DNA of 64,000 nt, taken from NCBI RefSeq assembly GCF_007993815.1, contig NZ_VJWE01000016.1, forward strand, positions 124,001-188,000, read 5' to 3'. This document shows positions 41,638 through 50,944 of this stretch, piece by piece. The stretch is from Acidovorax delafieldii (GTDB lineage Bacteria; Pseudomonadota; Gammaproteobacteria; Burkholderiales; Burkholderiaceae_C). Numbering within the stretch: position 1 is the stretch's first letter; each line of letters begins with the position of its first letter. A program made the position numbers and the translations under genes. The notes beneath the pieces are model-generated. The model was not told the DNA's origin and ran no database searches. It worked only from the letters and a program-made list of their open reading frames with translations.

Positions 41638-42009
41638 TTACGGCCGTGCGGTGCGCCACACCTGGTTCACGCCTTCACCCGTCTTGTCTCCGGGCTTGGT
41701 GTCCTTGATCCAGTAGTACAGCGGCTTGCCCTTGTAGGCCAGCTGGGTCTTGCCATCGTCGCGGGTGACGACGCTGTAGTCGCCGCCAGGGGCCTTGCTG
41801 GCCATCAGCGGCGGCCAGTTGGTGGCGCAGGGGCCGTTGCACACTGACTTGCCACTGCCTGCAGCATCGCGGTCAAACGTATAGAGCGTCATGCCGCCCG
41901 CGCCGACCAGTACGCCGTCCATGGTCTTCACGGGCGAGTCGTCCATGGTGGCGCAGCCAGCCAGAGCAGCTGCTGCGACGAATGCGGCCATCGAGATCAG
42001 TTTCTTCAT
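41638..42009 (-). CDS. COG4315-type secreted-repeat lipoprotein
   Basis: The 123-residue protein has a lipobox LAGC (Cys19) and two copies of the secreted-repeat motif: GGMTLYTFDRDAAGSGKSVC followed by NGPCATNWPPL, and TQLAYKGKPLYYWIKDTKPG with GVNQVW at the end. The function of this family is not known. It is commonly linked to ECF sigma/anti-sigma pairs, as here. The ATG at 42009 follows TGGAGAAACCC. A symmetric DNA element (42076-42098) lies about 70 bases upstream. Confidence 0.88.
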   Translation of the reverse strand: MKKLISMAAFVAAAALAGCATMDDSPVKTMDGVLVGAGGMTLYTFDRDAAGSGKSVCNGPCATNWPPLMASKAPGGDYSVVTRDDGKTQLAYKGKPLYYWIKDTKPGDKTGEGVNQVWRTARP

Positions 42010-42075
42010 GGGTTTCTCCAGAGGGTGGTGCAGGCGGAGGCGAATGCTGCCTTGCACCGGGATGAACACCCTGAC

Positions 42076-42098
42076 GTGGTGATTTATTCCATCACCAC
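42076..42098. promoter_or_regulatory. Perfect inverted repeat upstream of the lipoprotein-sigma-anti-sigma unit
   Basis: GTGGTGAT (42076-42083) and ATCACCAC (42091-42098) flank TTATTCC. It could be an operator or part of an ECF-dependent promoter (GGAATAA on the minus strand). Confidence 0.45.
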
Positions 42099-42229
42099 TG
42101 AAAAAATAGTGACCCGCAGCGCGCAGGGCCTTCGAAACTGGCACGGCCCGGGCCAGCGCACACGTTCAAGGCTGCTCCGCCTCCCCGTATGCGGTCCTCT
42201 TGGGGGACATCGCTCAGCGACTTTGGGGA

Positions 42230-42703
42230 CTATTTGTTCCTGCTCTTCATCGCGCGCTCCACCTCGCGCTTGCCTTCGCGGTCCTTGATGGTGTCGCGCT
42301 TGTCGTGCTCGGCCTTGCCTTTGGCCAGGGCGATCTCGCACTTCACGAAACCGTTCTTCCAGTGCAGGTTGATGGGTACCAGCGTGTAGCCCTTTTGCTC
42401 GACCTTGCCAATCAGGCGCTTGATGTCGTCCTTCTTGAGCAGCAGCTTCTTGGTGCGTGCCGATTCGGGGTTGACATGGGTGGACGCTGTCTTGAGCGGC
42501 ATGATCAGGCAGCCGAGCAGATACAGCTCGCCATCGCGGATCAGCACGTAGCCATCGGTCAGCTGCACCTTGCCCTCGCGCAGCGCCTTGACCTCCCAGC
42601 CGTGCAGCACCATGCCCGCCTCGTGGCGCTCCTCGAAGAAGTAGTTGTAGGCCGCTTTCTTGTTGTCGGCAATGCGGGAGGTGGGATCGGGTTTTTTGGC
42701 CAT
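42230..42703 (-). CDS. smpB: SsrA-binding protein SmpB
   Basis: The 157-residue protein is the partner of tmRNA in trans-translation. Conserved blocks are [59 protein letters not shown] and the basic C-terminal tail [13 protein letters not shown]. The ATG at 42703 is the family start; an in-frame extension to 42898 would run into the ratA gene. It is divergent from ratA, the usual betaproteobacterial arrangement. Confidence 0.97.
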   Translation of the reverse strand: MAKKPDPTSRIADNKKAAYNYFFEERHEAGMVLHGWEVKALREGKVQLTDGYVLIRDGELYLLGCLIMPLKTASTHVNPESARTKKLLLKKDDIKRLIGKVEQKGYTLVPINLHWKNGFVKCEIALAKGKAEHDKRDTIKDREGKREVERAMKSRNK

Positions 42704-42833
42704 GTAGATCAGATGCGGCGCCCTGCGGGAGATAAAAGGTCTCCCTACATACAATTGTGGCCGTTCAGAGACCCGTGATTCTAGTTTCCCCGGCCCGCCT
42801 TTCCCCTTCGAAAGCCCCGCGCCAGTTGCCTGC

Positions 42834-43274
42834 ATGAAAACCGTCCACAAGTCCGTCCTCATTTGGTACAGCCCCGAAGAGATGTTTGCCCTGGTCACCG
42901 GGGTGGAGCACTACCCGCAGTTCCTGCCCTGGTGCGACCGCGCCGCAGTGCTGGAGCAGACCGGCGAGGGCATGACCGCCGAGGTGGGCATTGCATTCAG
43001 CGGTATTCGTCAGACCTTTGTCACGCGCAACACGCACGAAGTGGGCAGGCGTGTGCAGATGCATCTGGTGAAAGGACCGTTCTCACGGCTGGACGGGGAT
43101 TGGCACTTTCATCCCGTGGGGGACGGCACGCAGCGTGCGTGCAAGGTGGAGTTGATGCTGAACTATGGGTTTGACAGTGCCGCGTTGGCCACGCTGGTGG
43201 GGCCGGTGTTTGACCGCATCGCGGGGAGCATGGTCGATGCCTTCGTCAAGCGGGCGGAACAGGTCTATGGCTGA
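42834..43274 (+). CDS. ratA: RatA/COQ10-like START-domain protein
   Basis: The 146-residue protein belongs to the RatA family of START-like folds: [34 protein letters not shown] and the C-terminal [21 protein letters not shown]. coli RatA was reported to block 70S assembly, while related COQ10 proteins bind ubiquinone; which applies here is uncertain. It overlaps rnfH by 8 bases and is divergent from smpB. Confidence 0.92.
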   Translation: MKTVHKSVLIWYSPEEMFALVTGVEHYPQFLPWCDRAAVLEQTGEGMTAEVGIAFSGIRQTFVTRNTHEVGRRVQMHLVKGPFSRLDGDWHFHPVGDGTQRACKVELMLNYGFDSAALATLVGPVFDRIAGSMVDAFVKRAEQVYG

Positions 43275-43632
43275 GGTGGGTGAAGGTGCCTCGGCGACCA
43301 TCGGTATCACCGTCGTCGTCTGCCTGGCTCCGCGCGAGGTGCGTGAGTGGACTCTGGATTTGCCGGTGGGCGCCACGGTAGCGGATGCCCTGCACGCCAG
43401 CTGCGGTATGGCCACGCTGTCCGCGCTGGAGGAGGGGGGCGCACCGTGCGTCGGTATCTGGGGCCGTGCTGCCAATCTGGATGTGGTGTTGCAGCCCCAG
43501 GACCGCGTAGAAATCTACCGACCTTTGAAGGTGGACCCCAAGGTAGCACGGCGGGAGCGCTTTGCCCGACAAGGGGCGCGCACTACAGGACTCTTTGCGC
43601 GCCGCCGACCAGGGGGCAAGTCAGGCTACTGA
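43267..43632 (+). CDS. RnfH-family protein
   Basis: The 121-residue protein has a ubiquitin/MoaD-like RnfH domain (about 12-95: GITVVVCLAPREVREWTLDL, ATVADALHASCG, CVGIWGRAANLDVVLQPQDR and VEIYRPLKVDPK) and a basic C-terminal tail RFARQGARTTGLFARRRPGG. RnfH is regularly paired with RatA but its function is not clear. The ATG lies inside the end of ratA. Confidence 0.92.
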   Translation: MAEVGEGASATIGITVVVCLAPREVREWTLDLPVGATVADALHASCGMATLSALEEGGAPCVGIWGRAANLDVVLQPQDRVEIYRPLKVDPKVARRERFARQGARTTGLFARRRPGGKSGY

Positions 43633-43674
43633 TACTGCTGAGTTGATCCGCGCGGTAGCGGAGCAGCATGCAGC

Positions 43675-45786
<2,112 letters not shown>

Positions 45787-45800
45787 TCGTTGCAAACCGA

Positions 45801-45867
45801 TCTGGCCTGATTGAAAAAATCTGGTCAGACTGATATAGTCTGGTCTGAATTCACCATTCAGGCCAGA
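45801..45867 (+). promoter_or_regulatory. Toxin-antitoxin promoter with four evenly spaced palindromic sites
   Basis: A sigma-70 promoter is formed by TTGAAA (45811-45816), a 17-base spacer and TATAGT (45834-45839). Four 10-bp near-palindromes surround it: TCTGGCCTGA (45801), TCTGGTCAGA (45820), TCTGGTCTGA (45839) and TCAGGCCAGA (45858, the exact reverse complement of the first). Starts are exactly 19 bases apart, so the sites lie on nearly one face of the DNA, as expected for cooperative antitoxin binding. Confidence 0.75.
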
Positions 45868-45878
45868 CTTTTTTATTT

Positions 45879-46136
45879 ATGCAGTCCGTTGGCATCTACG
45901 AAGCAAAAAGCAAGTTCTCTGCCTTGATCGAACTGGTCGAGCAGGGCGAGGAAGTGCGCATCACCCGCCATGGCAAAGAGGTGGTGCGCATGCTGCCGGT
46001 GCGCCGCCGCCCAGTGATTTCTGACGAACAGATTGCGCGCGAACTGGGCCAGATGGACGTGTTGCATGCCAGCATTCAACCCGCTGGGTCAACAACAGTG
46101 GATGGCTTGCGCCGTGCAGGGCGGAGCACTGCATGA
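45879..46136 (+). CDS. Phd/YefM-family antitoxin
   Basis: The 85-residue protein has the Phd/YefM fold (MQSVGIYEAKSKFSALIELV, then EEVRITRHGKEVVRMLPV at about 24-41) and a variable C-terminal part that would wrap the toxin. It binds DNA through its N terminus, and the promoter upstream carries four matching sites. Its stop overlaps the toxin start (ATGA at 46133-46136). Confidence 0.92.
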   Translation: MQSVGIYEAKSKFSALIELVEQGEEVRITRHGKEVVRMLPVRRRPVISDEQIARELGQMDVLHASIQPAGSTTVDGLRRAGRSTA

Positions 46137-46567
46137 CCGCTTTCGTGCTTGATGCCTCGGTCACTGCCGCCTGGTTGTTGCCGGACGCGGCCAGCGAACA
46201 CACCCGCCGCCTGTACGCCCTGATCCGCCGCGATGAGGTCGAGCCGCAGGCGCCCAACCTCTGGCACTGGGAGTGCCACAACATACTGGCCACCGGTGTG
46301 AACAGCGGGCGCATTCCAGCCGCTTCCGTCGAAGGCCTGTGGGGCGTGCTCGAAGCCATTCGTCACCGCGTCGAATTGCACGAACTGGCCCCTGCCCAGC
46401 ACAAAGCCGTGCTCGACGTGGCATTGGAAACCGGCCTGCCCACCTTTGATGCTGCTTACCTGTGGCTGGCGCGCTCGCTGCGCCTGCCTCTGGCCACCTT
46501 TGATTCTCACCAGATCGCTGCCGCCCAGCGCAGCGGCGTCCCGCTTCTTGATCTCTCCAGCCTCTGA
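46133..46567 (+). CDS. PIN-domain toxin (VapC-like ribonuclease)
   Basis: The 144-residue protein has the PIN acidic set: Asp7 in FVLDASVTAAWLLPDA, Glu47 in HWECHNIL, Asp106 in LPTFDAAYLWLA and Asp124 in ATFDSHQ. VapC-type toxins cleave tRNA or rRNA when the antitoxin is degraded. It overlaps the antitoxin gene and lies 12 bases before guaA, so read-through from the regulated promoter may also affect guaA. Confidence 0.92.
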   Translation: MTAFVLDASVTAAWLLPDAASEHTRRLYALIRRDEVEPQAPNLWHWECHNILATGVNSGRIPAASVEGLWGVLEAIRHRVELHELAPAQHKAVLDVALETGLPTFDAAYLWLARSLRLPLATFDSHQIAAAQRSGVPLLDLSSL

Positions 46568-46579
46568 CGGACCACCACC

Positions 46580-48196
46580 ATGCAACACCAGAAAATCCTC
46601 ATCCTCGATTTCGGCTCGCAAGTCACCCAGCTCATCGCCCGCCGCGTGCGCGAGGCCCATGTGTACTGCGAGGTGCACCCCTGCGACGTGACCGACGAGT
46701 GGATCCGCGACTATGCCAAGGACGGCTCGCTCAAGGGCGTGATCCTGTCGGGCAGCCACGCCAGCGTGTACGAGGTGGATGACAAGGCGCCGGATGCGGT
46801 GTTTGAACTCGGCATCCCCGTGCTGGGCATCTGCTACGGCATGCAGACCATGGCCCAGCAGTTGGGCGGCAAGGTCGAGGGTTCCAACACCCGCGAATTT
46901 GGCTACGCCGAAGTGCGCGCCCATGGCCACACCGAACTGCTCAAGGGCATCGAAGACTTCGCCACGCCCGAAGGCCACGGCATGCTCAAGGTGTGGATGA
47001 GCCACGGCGACAAGGTCACTGCCTTGCCCCCGGGCTTCAAGGTGATGTGCTCCACACCCTCGTGCCCCATCGCTGGCATGGCCGACGAAAGCCGCCACTA
47101 CTACGCCGTGCAGTTCCACCCTGAAGTCACACACACCGTTCAGGGCCGCGCCTTGCTGGAGCGTTTTGTGCTGGGCATCTGCGGCACCCGTGCCGACTGG
47201 GTCATGGGCGACTACATCGAAGAGGCTGTGCAAAAGATTCGCGAGCAGGTGGGCGATGAGGAGGTGATCCTCGGCCTGTCGGGCGGCGTGGATTCGTCCG
47301 TGGCTGCCGCGCTGATCCACCGCGCCATTGGTGACCAGCTCACCTGCGTGTTTGTGGACCACGGCCTGCTGCGCCTGAACGAAGGCGACATGGTCATGGA
47401 CATGTTCGAGGGCAAGCTGCACGCCAAGGTCATCCGCGTGGACGCCAGCGACTTGTTCCTGGGCAAGCTGGCTGGGGTGAGCGAGCCCGAGCAAAAGCGC
47501 AAGATCATCGGCGGCCTGTTTGTGGACGTGTTCAAGGCCGAGGCCGCCAAGCTCAAGGCAGGCACCGGTGGCCACAAGGGCGCCACCTTCCTGGCCCAGG
47601 GCACGATCTACCCCGACGTGATCGAATCCGGCGGCGCCAAGAGCAAGAAGGCCGTCACCATCAAGAGCCACCACAACGTGGGCGGCCTGCCCGAGCAGCT
47701 GGGCCTGAAACTGCTGGAGCCGCTGCGCGACCTGTTCAAGGACGAAGTGCGCGAACTGGGCGTGGCCCTGGGCCTGCCGCCCGACATGGTCTACCGCCAT
47801 CCGTTCCCCGGCCCGGGCCTGGGCGTGCGCATCCTGGGCGAGGTGAAGAAGGAATACGCCGACCTGCTGCGCCGTGCGGATGCGATCTTCATCGAAGAGC
47901 TGCGCAACTTTGTGGACGACGCCACCGGCAAGACCTGGTACGACTTGACCAGCCAGGCCTTCACCGTGTTCCTGCCCGTCAAGAGCGTGGGCGTGATGGG
48001 CGATGGCCGCACCTATGACTACGTGGTGGCCCTGCGCGCCGTGCAGACCAGCGACTTCATGACCGCCGACTGGGCTGAACTGCCTTATGCGCTGCTCAAG
48101 AAGGTGTCCGGCCGCATCATCAACGAGGTGCGTGGCATCAACCGCGTGACATACGACGTGAGCAGCAAGCCGCCAGCGACGATTGAGTGGGAATAA
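46580..48196 (+). CDS. guaA: GMP synthase (glutamine-hydrolysing) GuaA
   Basis: The 538-residue protein converts XMP to GMP. The class I amidotransferase domain has Cys85 in [15 protein letters not shown] and [10 protein letters not shown] with the His/Glu pair. The ATP pyrophosphatase domain has LSGGVDSSV near 233-241. The dimerisation domain ends in the typical [17 protein letters not shown]. The 3-prime end of guaA is a known integration site of genomic islands, relevant to the region downstream. Confidence 0.98.
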   Translation: MQHQKILILDFGSQVTQLIARRVREAHVYCEVHPCDVTDEWIRDYAKDGSLKGVILSGSHASVYEVDDKAPDAVFELGIPVLGICYGMQTMAQQLGGKVEGSNTREFGYAEVRAHGHTELLKGIEDFATPEGHGMLKVWMSHGDKVTALPPGFKVMCSTPSCPIAGMADESRHYYAVQFHPEVTHTVQGRALLERFVLGICGTRADWVMGDYIEEAVQKIREQVGDEEVILGLSGGVDSSVAAALIHRAIGDQLTCVFVDHGLLRLNEGDMVMDMFEGKLHAKVIRVDASDLFLGKLAGVSEPEQKRKIIGGLFVDVFKAEAAKLKAGTGGHKGATFLAQGTIYPDVIESGGAKSKKAVTIKSHHNVGGLPEQLGLKLLEPLRDLFKDEVRELGVALGLPPDMVYRHPFPGPGLGVRILGEVKKEYADLLRRADAIFIEELRNFVDDATGKTWYDLTSQAFTVFLPVKSVGVMGDGRTYDYVVALRAVQTSDFMTADWAELPYALLKKVSGRIINEVRGINRVTYDVSSKPPATIEWE

Positions 48197-48473
48197 TAGC
48201 GATCCCTCATGTCCTCATATCCCTCGGCACCCGTACTGGCAACACGCTGGTAGGGAGCATGGGGAGATGCTTTGGTGCGGTAGGCATGGCGCCTGCCCTG
48301 AGGGTGTGAACATTGCACGGGGGTAAACGGCCCAGCGGGAAAGGCGGGGCGACCGGCCTAGTCCCGGACTCTCGGCGCTGATTGCGCCGGGTCTCTGCTG
48401 AAACGCCTGCTGTGATCTTTTTGGCTTCGCTCAGGAGTACTATGACTTCAGGTGATGAACGAGGGGATTTTGC
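48197..48473. other. Gene-free, GC-rich, structured interval after guaA
   Basis: No coding sequence is supported in these 277 bases. Short inverted repeats are visible, for example CGGCGC (48373-48378) with GCGCCG (48384-48389), and several G/C-rich blocks between 48320 and 48380 suggest folded RNA or remnant mobile DNA. No known RNA family was recognised. Confidence 0.4.
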
Positions 48474-49364
48474 TCAAGCTTTGGCCTCACCAGTCACTGG
48501 GTCGTAAGCGACGCCTTCATGGTCAATGATGCTGTTGGTTGTCGCATCGTAGGTTGTTCTGCGGTAGGTATCGGAGCCTTTGCCGTCCAGGCCGATGTAG
48601 GGTGCATGTGCGAAGACCGTTCGATTGTCCTGTGCCACGATGCCGTTGGCAGTCCATTTGTTGCTCATCAGCCATTCTGATGGGTTTGCGCCTTCGGGGA
48701 TTTCCACTTTGCCTTCCATCCGCATTTTGGCGAGCGTGGGGTCCATGTTGAAGCCCTCGGCTGCCAATAACTCGGCGGTATGTCCCTTGTAGTACGCCGC
48801 AGTCTCTGTGGGCATCGTGGACAGGTCGCTTTTGACCAGTGTGGAACCATCCGTGGGGAATTTCGACAATTCGCCGCTACGGATCGCCGCGTAGTCGGCG
48901 GCGAACTCCGGGTTGTTCTTGAAGAACATGTAGCGGCTCACGACAGCCTCATCGCCTCCACCGAGTGAGGTCGAAATCATCCGTACGTAGTCTGGAACCT
49001 CGTAGTCTTCTGCCAGTGTGTCTCCCAGACCCTTTTCCCAGGCACGGAACTCCGTGAGGTTGTTGAAGGGCGCCTTGGCGGTGGATTCGGTGGCTTCGCC
49101 AGTCTCCGTGCCTGTCTTGTACAGGGCCGAGGTGGATTGATAGGGTTTGGTTGACGCCGTCGTTGTAGACGTGGCGCTCGCTGTACTGCTGCCAGCCGCA
49201 CTCTCGGAGGAGAACTCTTTCAACGTGGTCTGGAGTTCTTTGAGGAACGCGAGAGCGTCGGTACCTCCCTGGCTTTGTGCCGTTCGCTCGGCAACCTTGG
49301 CCGCCAGTGTGCTGGAGACGCCCAACGAGGTCAGCATGTTGGTAGCTTTTGAGATATCGAGCAT
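48474..49364 (-). CDS. Hypothetical Ser/Thr-rich, cysteine-free protein
   Basis: I do not recognise this 296-residue protein. It begins with a helical region (MLDISKATNMLTSLGVSSTL), then a low-complexity Ser/Thr/Ala linker (about 52-78), then a folded domain rich in Tyr and acidic residues. It has no cysteine, no classical signal peptide and no membrane segment; such features are common in secreted or cell-surface proteins exported by specialised systems, which is inference. AGAAGGAG precedes the ATG. Base composition is less GC-rich than in neighbours, and it lies in the guaA integration region. Confidence 0.65.
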   Translation of the reverse strand: MLDISKATNMLTSLGVSSTLAAKVAERTAQSQGGTDALAFLKELQTTLKEFSSESAAGSSTASATSTTTASTKPYQSTSALYKTGTETGEATESTAKAPFNNLTEFRAWEKGLGDTLAEDYEVPDYVRMISTSLGGGDEAVVSRYMFFKNNPEFAADYAAIRSGELSKFPTDGSTLVKSDLSTMPTETAAYYKGHTAELLAAEGFNMDPTLAKMRMEGKVEIPEGANPSEWLMSNKWTANGIVAQDNRTVFAHAPYIGLDGKGSDTYRRTTYDATTNSIIDHEGVAYDPVTGEAKA

Positions 49365-49770
49365 TGTGCGACTCCTTCTGAGGAACGATCATTCACCCGC
49401 TGGCAACGTGCCAGGGTGGTTATGCGGTTATTGGCCCTATGGTCCTCCAGCTGCCGTTCGCTGTCTTTTCAGTAAACGCCATAAAACCGGGCCTGTTTGG
49501 CTTTTAGGGATGACATCTGGTGTGCACGCCTGCGTGCTGTGAATTGACGCCCCTGTGCGCAGGGCTTTGACATTGCTGTTCGCGCGTCGTGTGGAGCCGG
49601 GCAAAATATGCGGATTGGTGGGTGATGTTTTTAGCCAGGGGCGGCACCCATTGCGGCCAGGGAGCTTTTTCACCCCCTCGCGCCGACGGTCCGGCCTCCT
49701 TCCCTCGATTCCTGGCGCCTCCTTCCTGCCTCATCAACGCTGCTTTGCCGTGCGCGCGAGCTCTCATTCC
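49365..49770. other. 406-base divergent intergenic region
   Basis: No gene is supported between the two divergent genes. A TTGACA box (49567-49572) is present but has no convincing -10 partner at 16-18 bases. In-frame extensions of the DUF6352 gene into this region look like noise. Confidence 0.4.
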
Positions 49771-50844
49771 ATGAACATGACTTCCACAGATTTCTGGCCT
49801 GGTTGCGGGTTTTCTGCCCTGTTGCGCGATACGCGGGGATGGTTGGTACCGACCGATGAATACTTGTGTTGGCTGCTGGCCCGCCCAGAGTTGGCGTTGG
49901 TGCCCGAGTCCTGCGCGGCGGAGCGGGCATTGAACGCATCACTGGGTGTTACCCCTGCACGCAAGGTGTCTGGAGAAGAACTTGCTGCTCTGCAGGACAG
50001 TGATGCCCGCGAGAACTACACCGTGTTCCTGCGCTTCCGAGATGGCCTGCTGGCCGCCGGCACGCTGGAGGCTTATTACCTGCAGCTTATGCGCAGTGGG
50101 GCGGTGAATGTGCCCGCCGTGTTCATCGACGCCGTGGTGCAGGCCCTGCTGCGCAACGTGCTGGACGACTGCAACGACTCCTTCGAAGCCCGCGCCGCCG
50201 AGATGCTGTTTCGCCCGCAACGTATTACCTTGCAAGACGGGCAAATGCTGGCAGGCGACCGGGCGACGCTCGACATGCTCAACGAAACTGCGGGCCTGGG
50301 CGAGGTGGGACGCTTGCTGTTGCAAAGCGGTGCGCTGCAGCCCACGGCGCAGGTCAAGGTGCTGTCGGCCGACAACGCGGCGCAATATTGGCGGGAGAGT
50401 GACCGCCACCACTTTCTGCTCGACCTGACCCATGAGCTGACACAGGACCTGAGCCATGGCCTGACCTTCAAGATGACCCGCGCCCGATCCGGCCTGAAGG
50501 CCCTGGCCCGGGTGCTGGAGCGCTGGGTCGCCCACCTGCTGGGCGTGCAGGTGTTGATCGAGCCTGTGCACGAGGTCACCGACAGCGCCTGGCGCTGGCA
50601 TGTGGGGCTGGATGTGGAGTCCACCGCCATCCTCAACGACCTGTACCAGGACCGGCCGGTGGAGTCTGAGCGCATGGCGCGGCTGGTGAGCCTGTTCACG
50701 CTGACCTTTGCCAACCCGGCCGAGATGCGTGCCGATGTGGCGGGCAAGCCGGTGTACCTGGGGCTGGCGACCAACGCCGAGGGCGTGGTGCGCATCAAGC
50801 CGCAGAACCTGTTGCTCAATCTGCCGCTGGCATCGCCATCTTGA
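49771..50844 (+). CDS. DUF6352-family protein
   Basis: The 357-residue protein matches DUF6352 as I recall the family: the N-terminal DFWPGCGFSALLRDTRGWLV and TDEYLCWLLARPELALVPES, AEMLFRPQRITLQDGQML near the middle, and the C-terminal LERWVAHLLGVQVLIEPVHE and WHVGLDVESTAILNDL. Function is unknown; it is widespread in betaproteobacteria and soluble. A dispersed repeat begins immediately after its stop codon. Confidence 0.75.
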   Translation: MNMTSTDFWPGCGFSALLRDTRGWLVPTDEYLCWLLARPELALVPESCAAERALNASLGVTPARKVSGEELAALQDSDARENYTVFLRFRDGLLAAGTLEAYYLQLMRSGAVNVPAVFIDAVVQALLRNVLDDCNDSFEARAAEMLFRPQRITLQDGQMLAGDRATLDMLNETAGLGEVGRLLLQSGALQPTAQVKVLSADNAAQYWRESDRHHFLLDLTHELTQDLSHGLTFKMTRARSGLKALARVLERWVAHLLGVQVLIEPVHEVTDSAWRWHVGLDVESTAILNDLYQDRPVESERMARLVSLFTLTFANPAEMRADVAGKPVYLGLATNAEGVVRIKPQNLLLNLPLASPS

Positions 50845-50912
50845 GTGCTATTGAATCAATAGCTACTAGCGCATGAAAAATATGCGCTAGCGGCCAATTT
50901 GATTCAAATTTC
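50845..50912 (+). repeat. Dispersed two-hairpin repeat, best copy
   Basis: Hairpin 1 is GCTATTGAATCAATAGC; hairpin 2 is TAGCGCAT / ATGCGCTA around GAAAAAT; the tail is GGCCAATTTGATTCAAATT. It fills the gap between the convergent DUF6352 and putA genes and may act as a bidirectional 3-prime structure. Confidence 0.85.
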
Positions 50913-50944
50913 TCCCTGGCGGATGACAACCAAGTGCCGTGCGC

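Noticed and set aside
48197..48473. Group II intron or tRNA-like element after guaA
   Set aside because: The folded look suggested it, but no domain V-like motif, cloverleaf or reverse transcriptase could be supported.
49567..49572. TTGACA as promoter of the DUF6352 gene
   Set aside because: No acceptable -10 hexamer at 16-18 bases.
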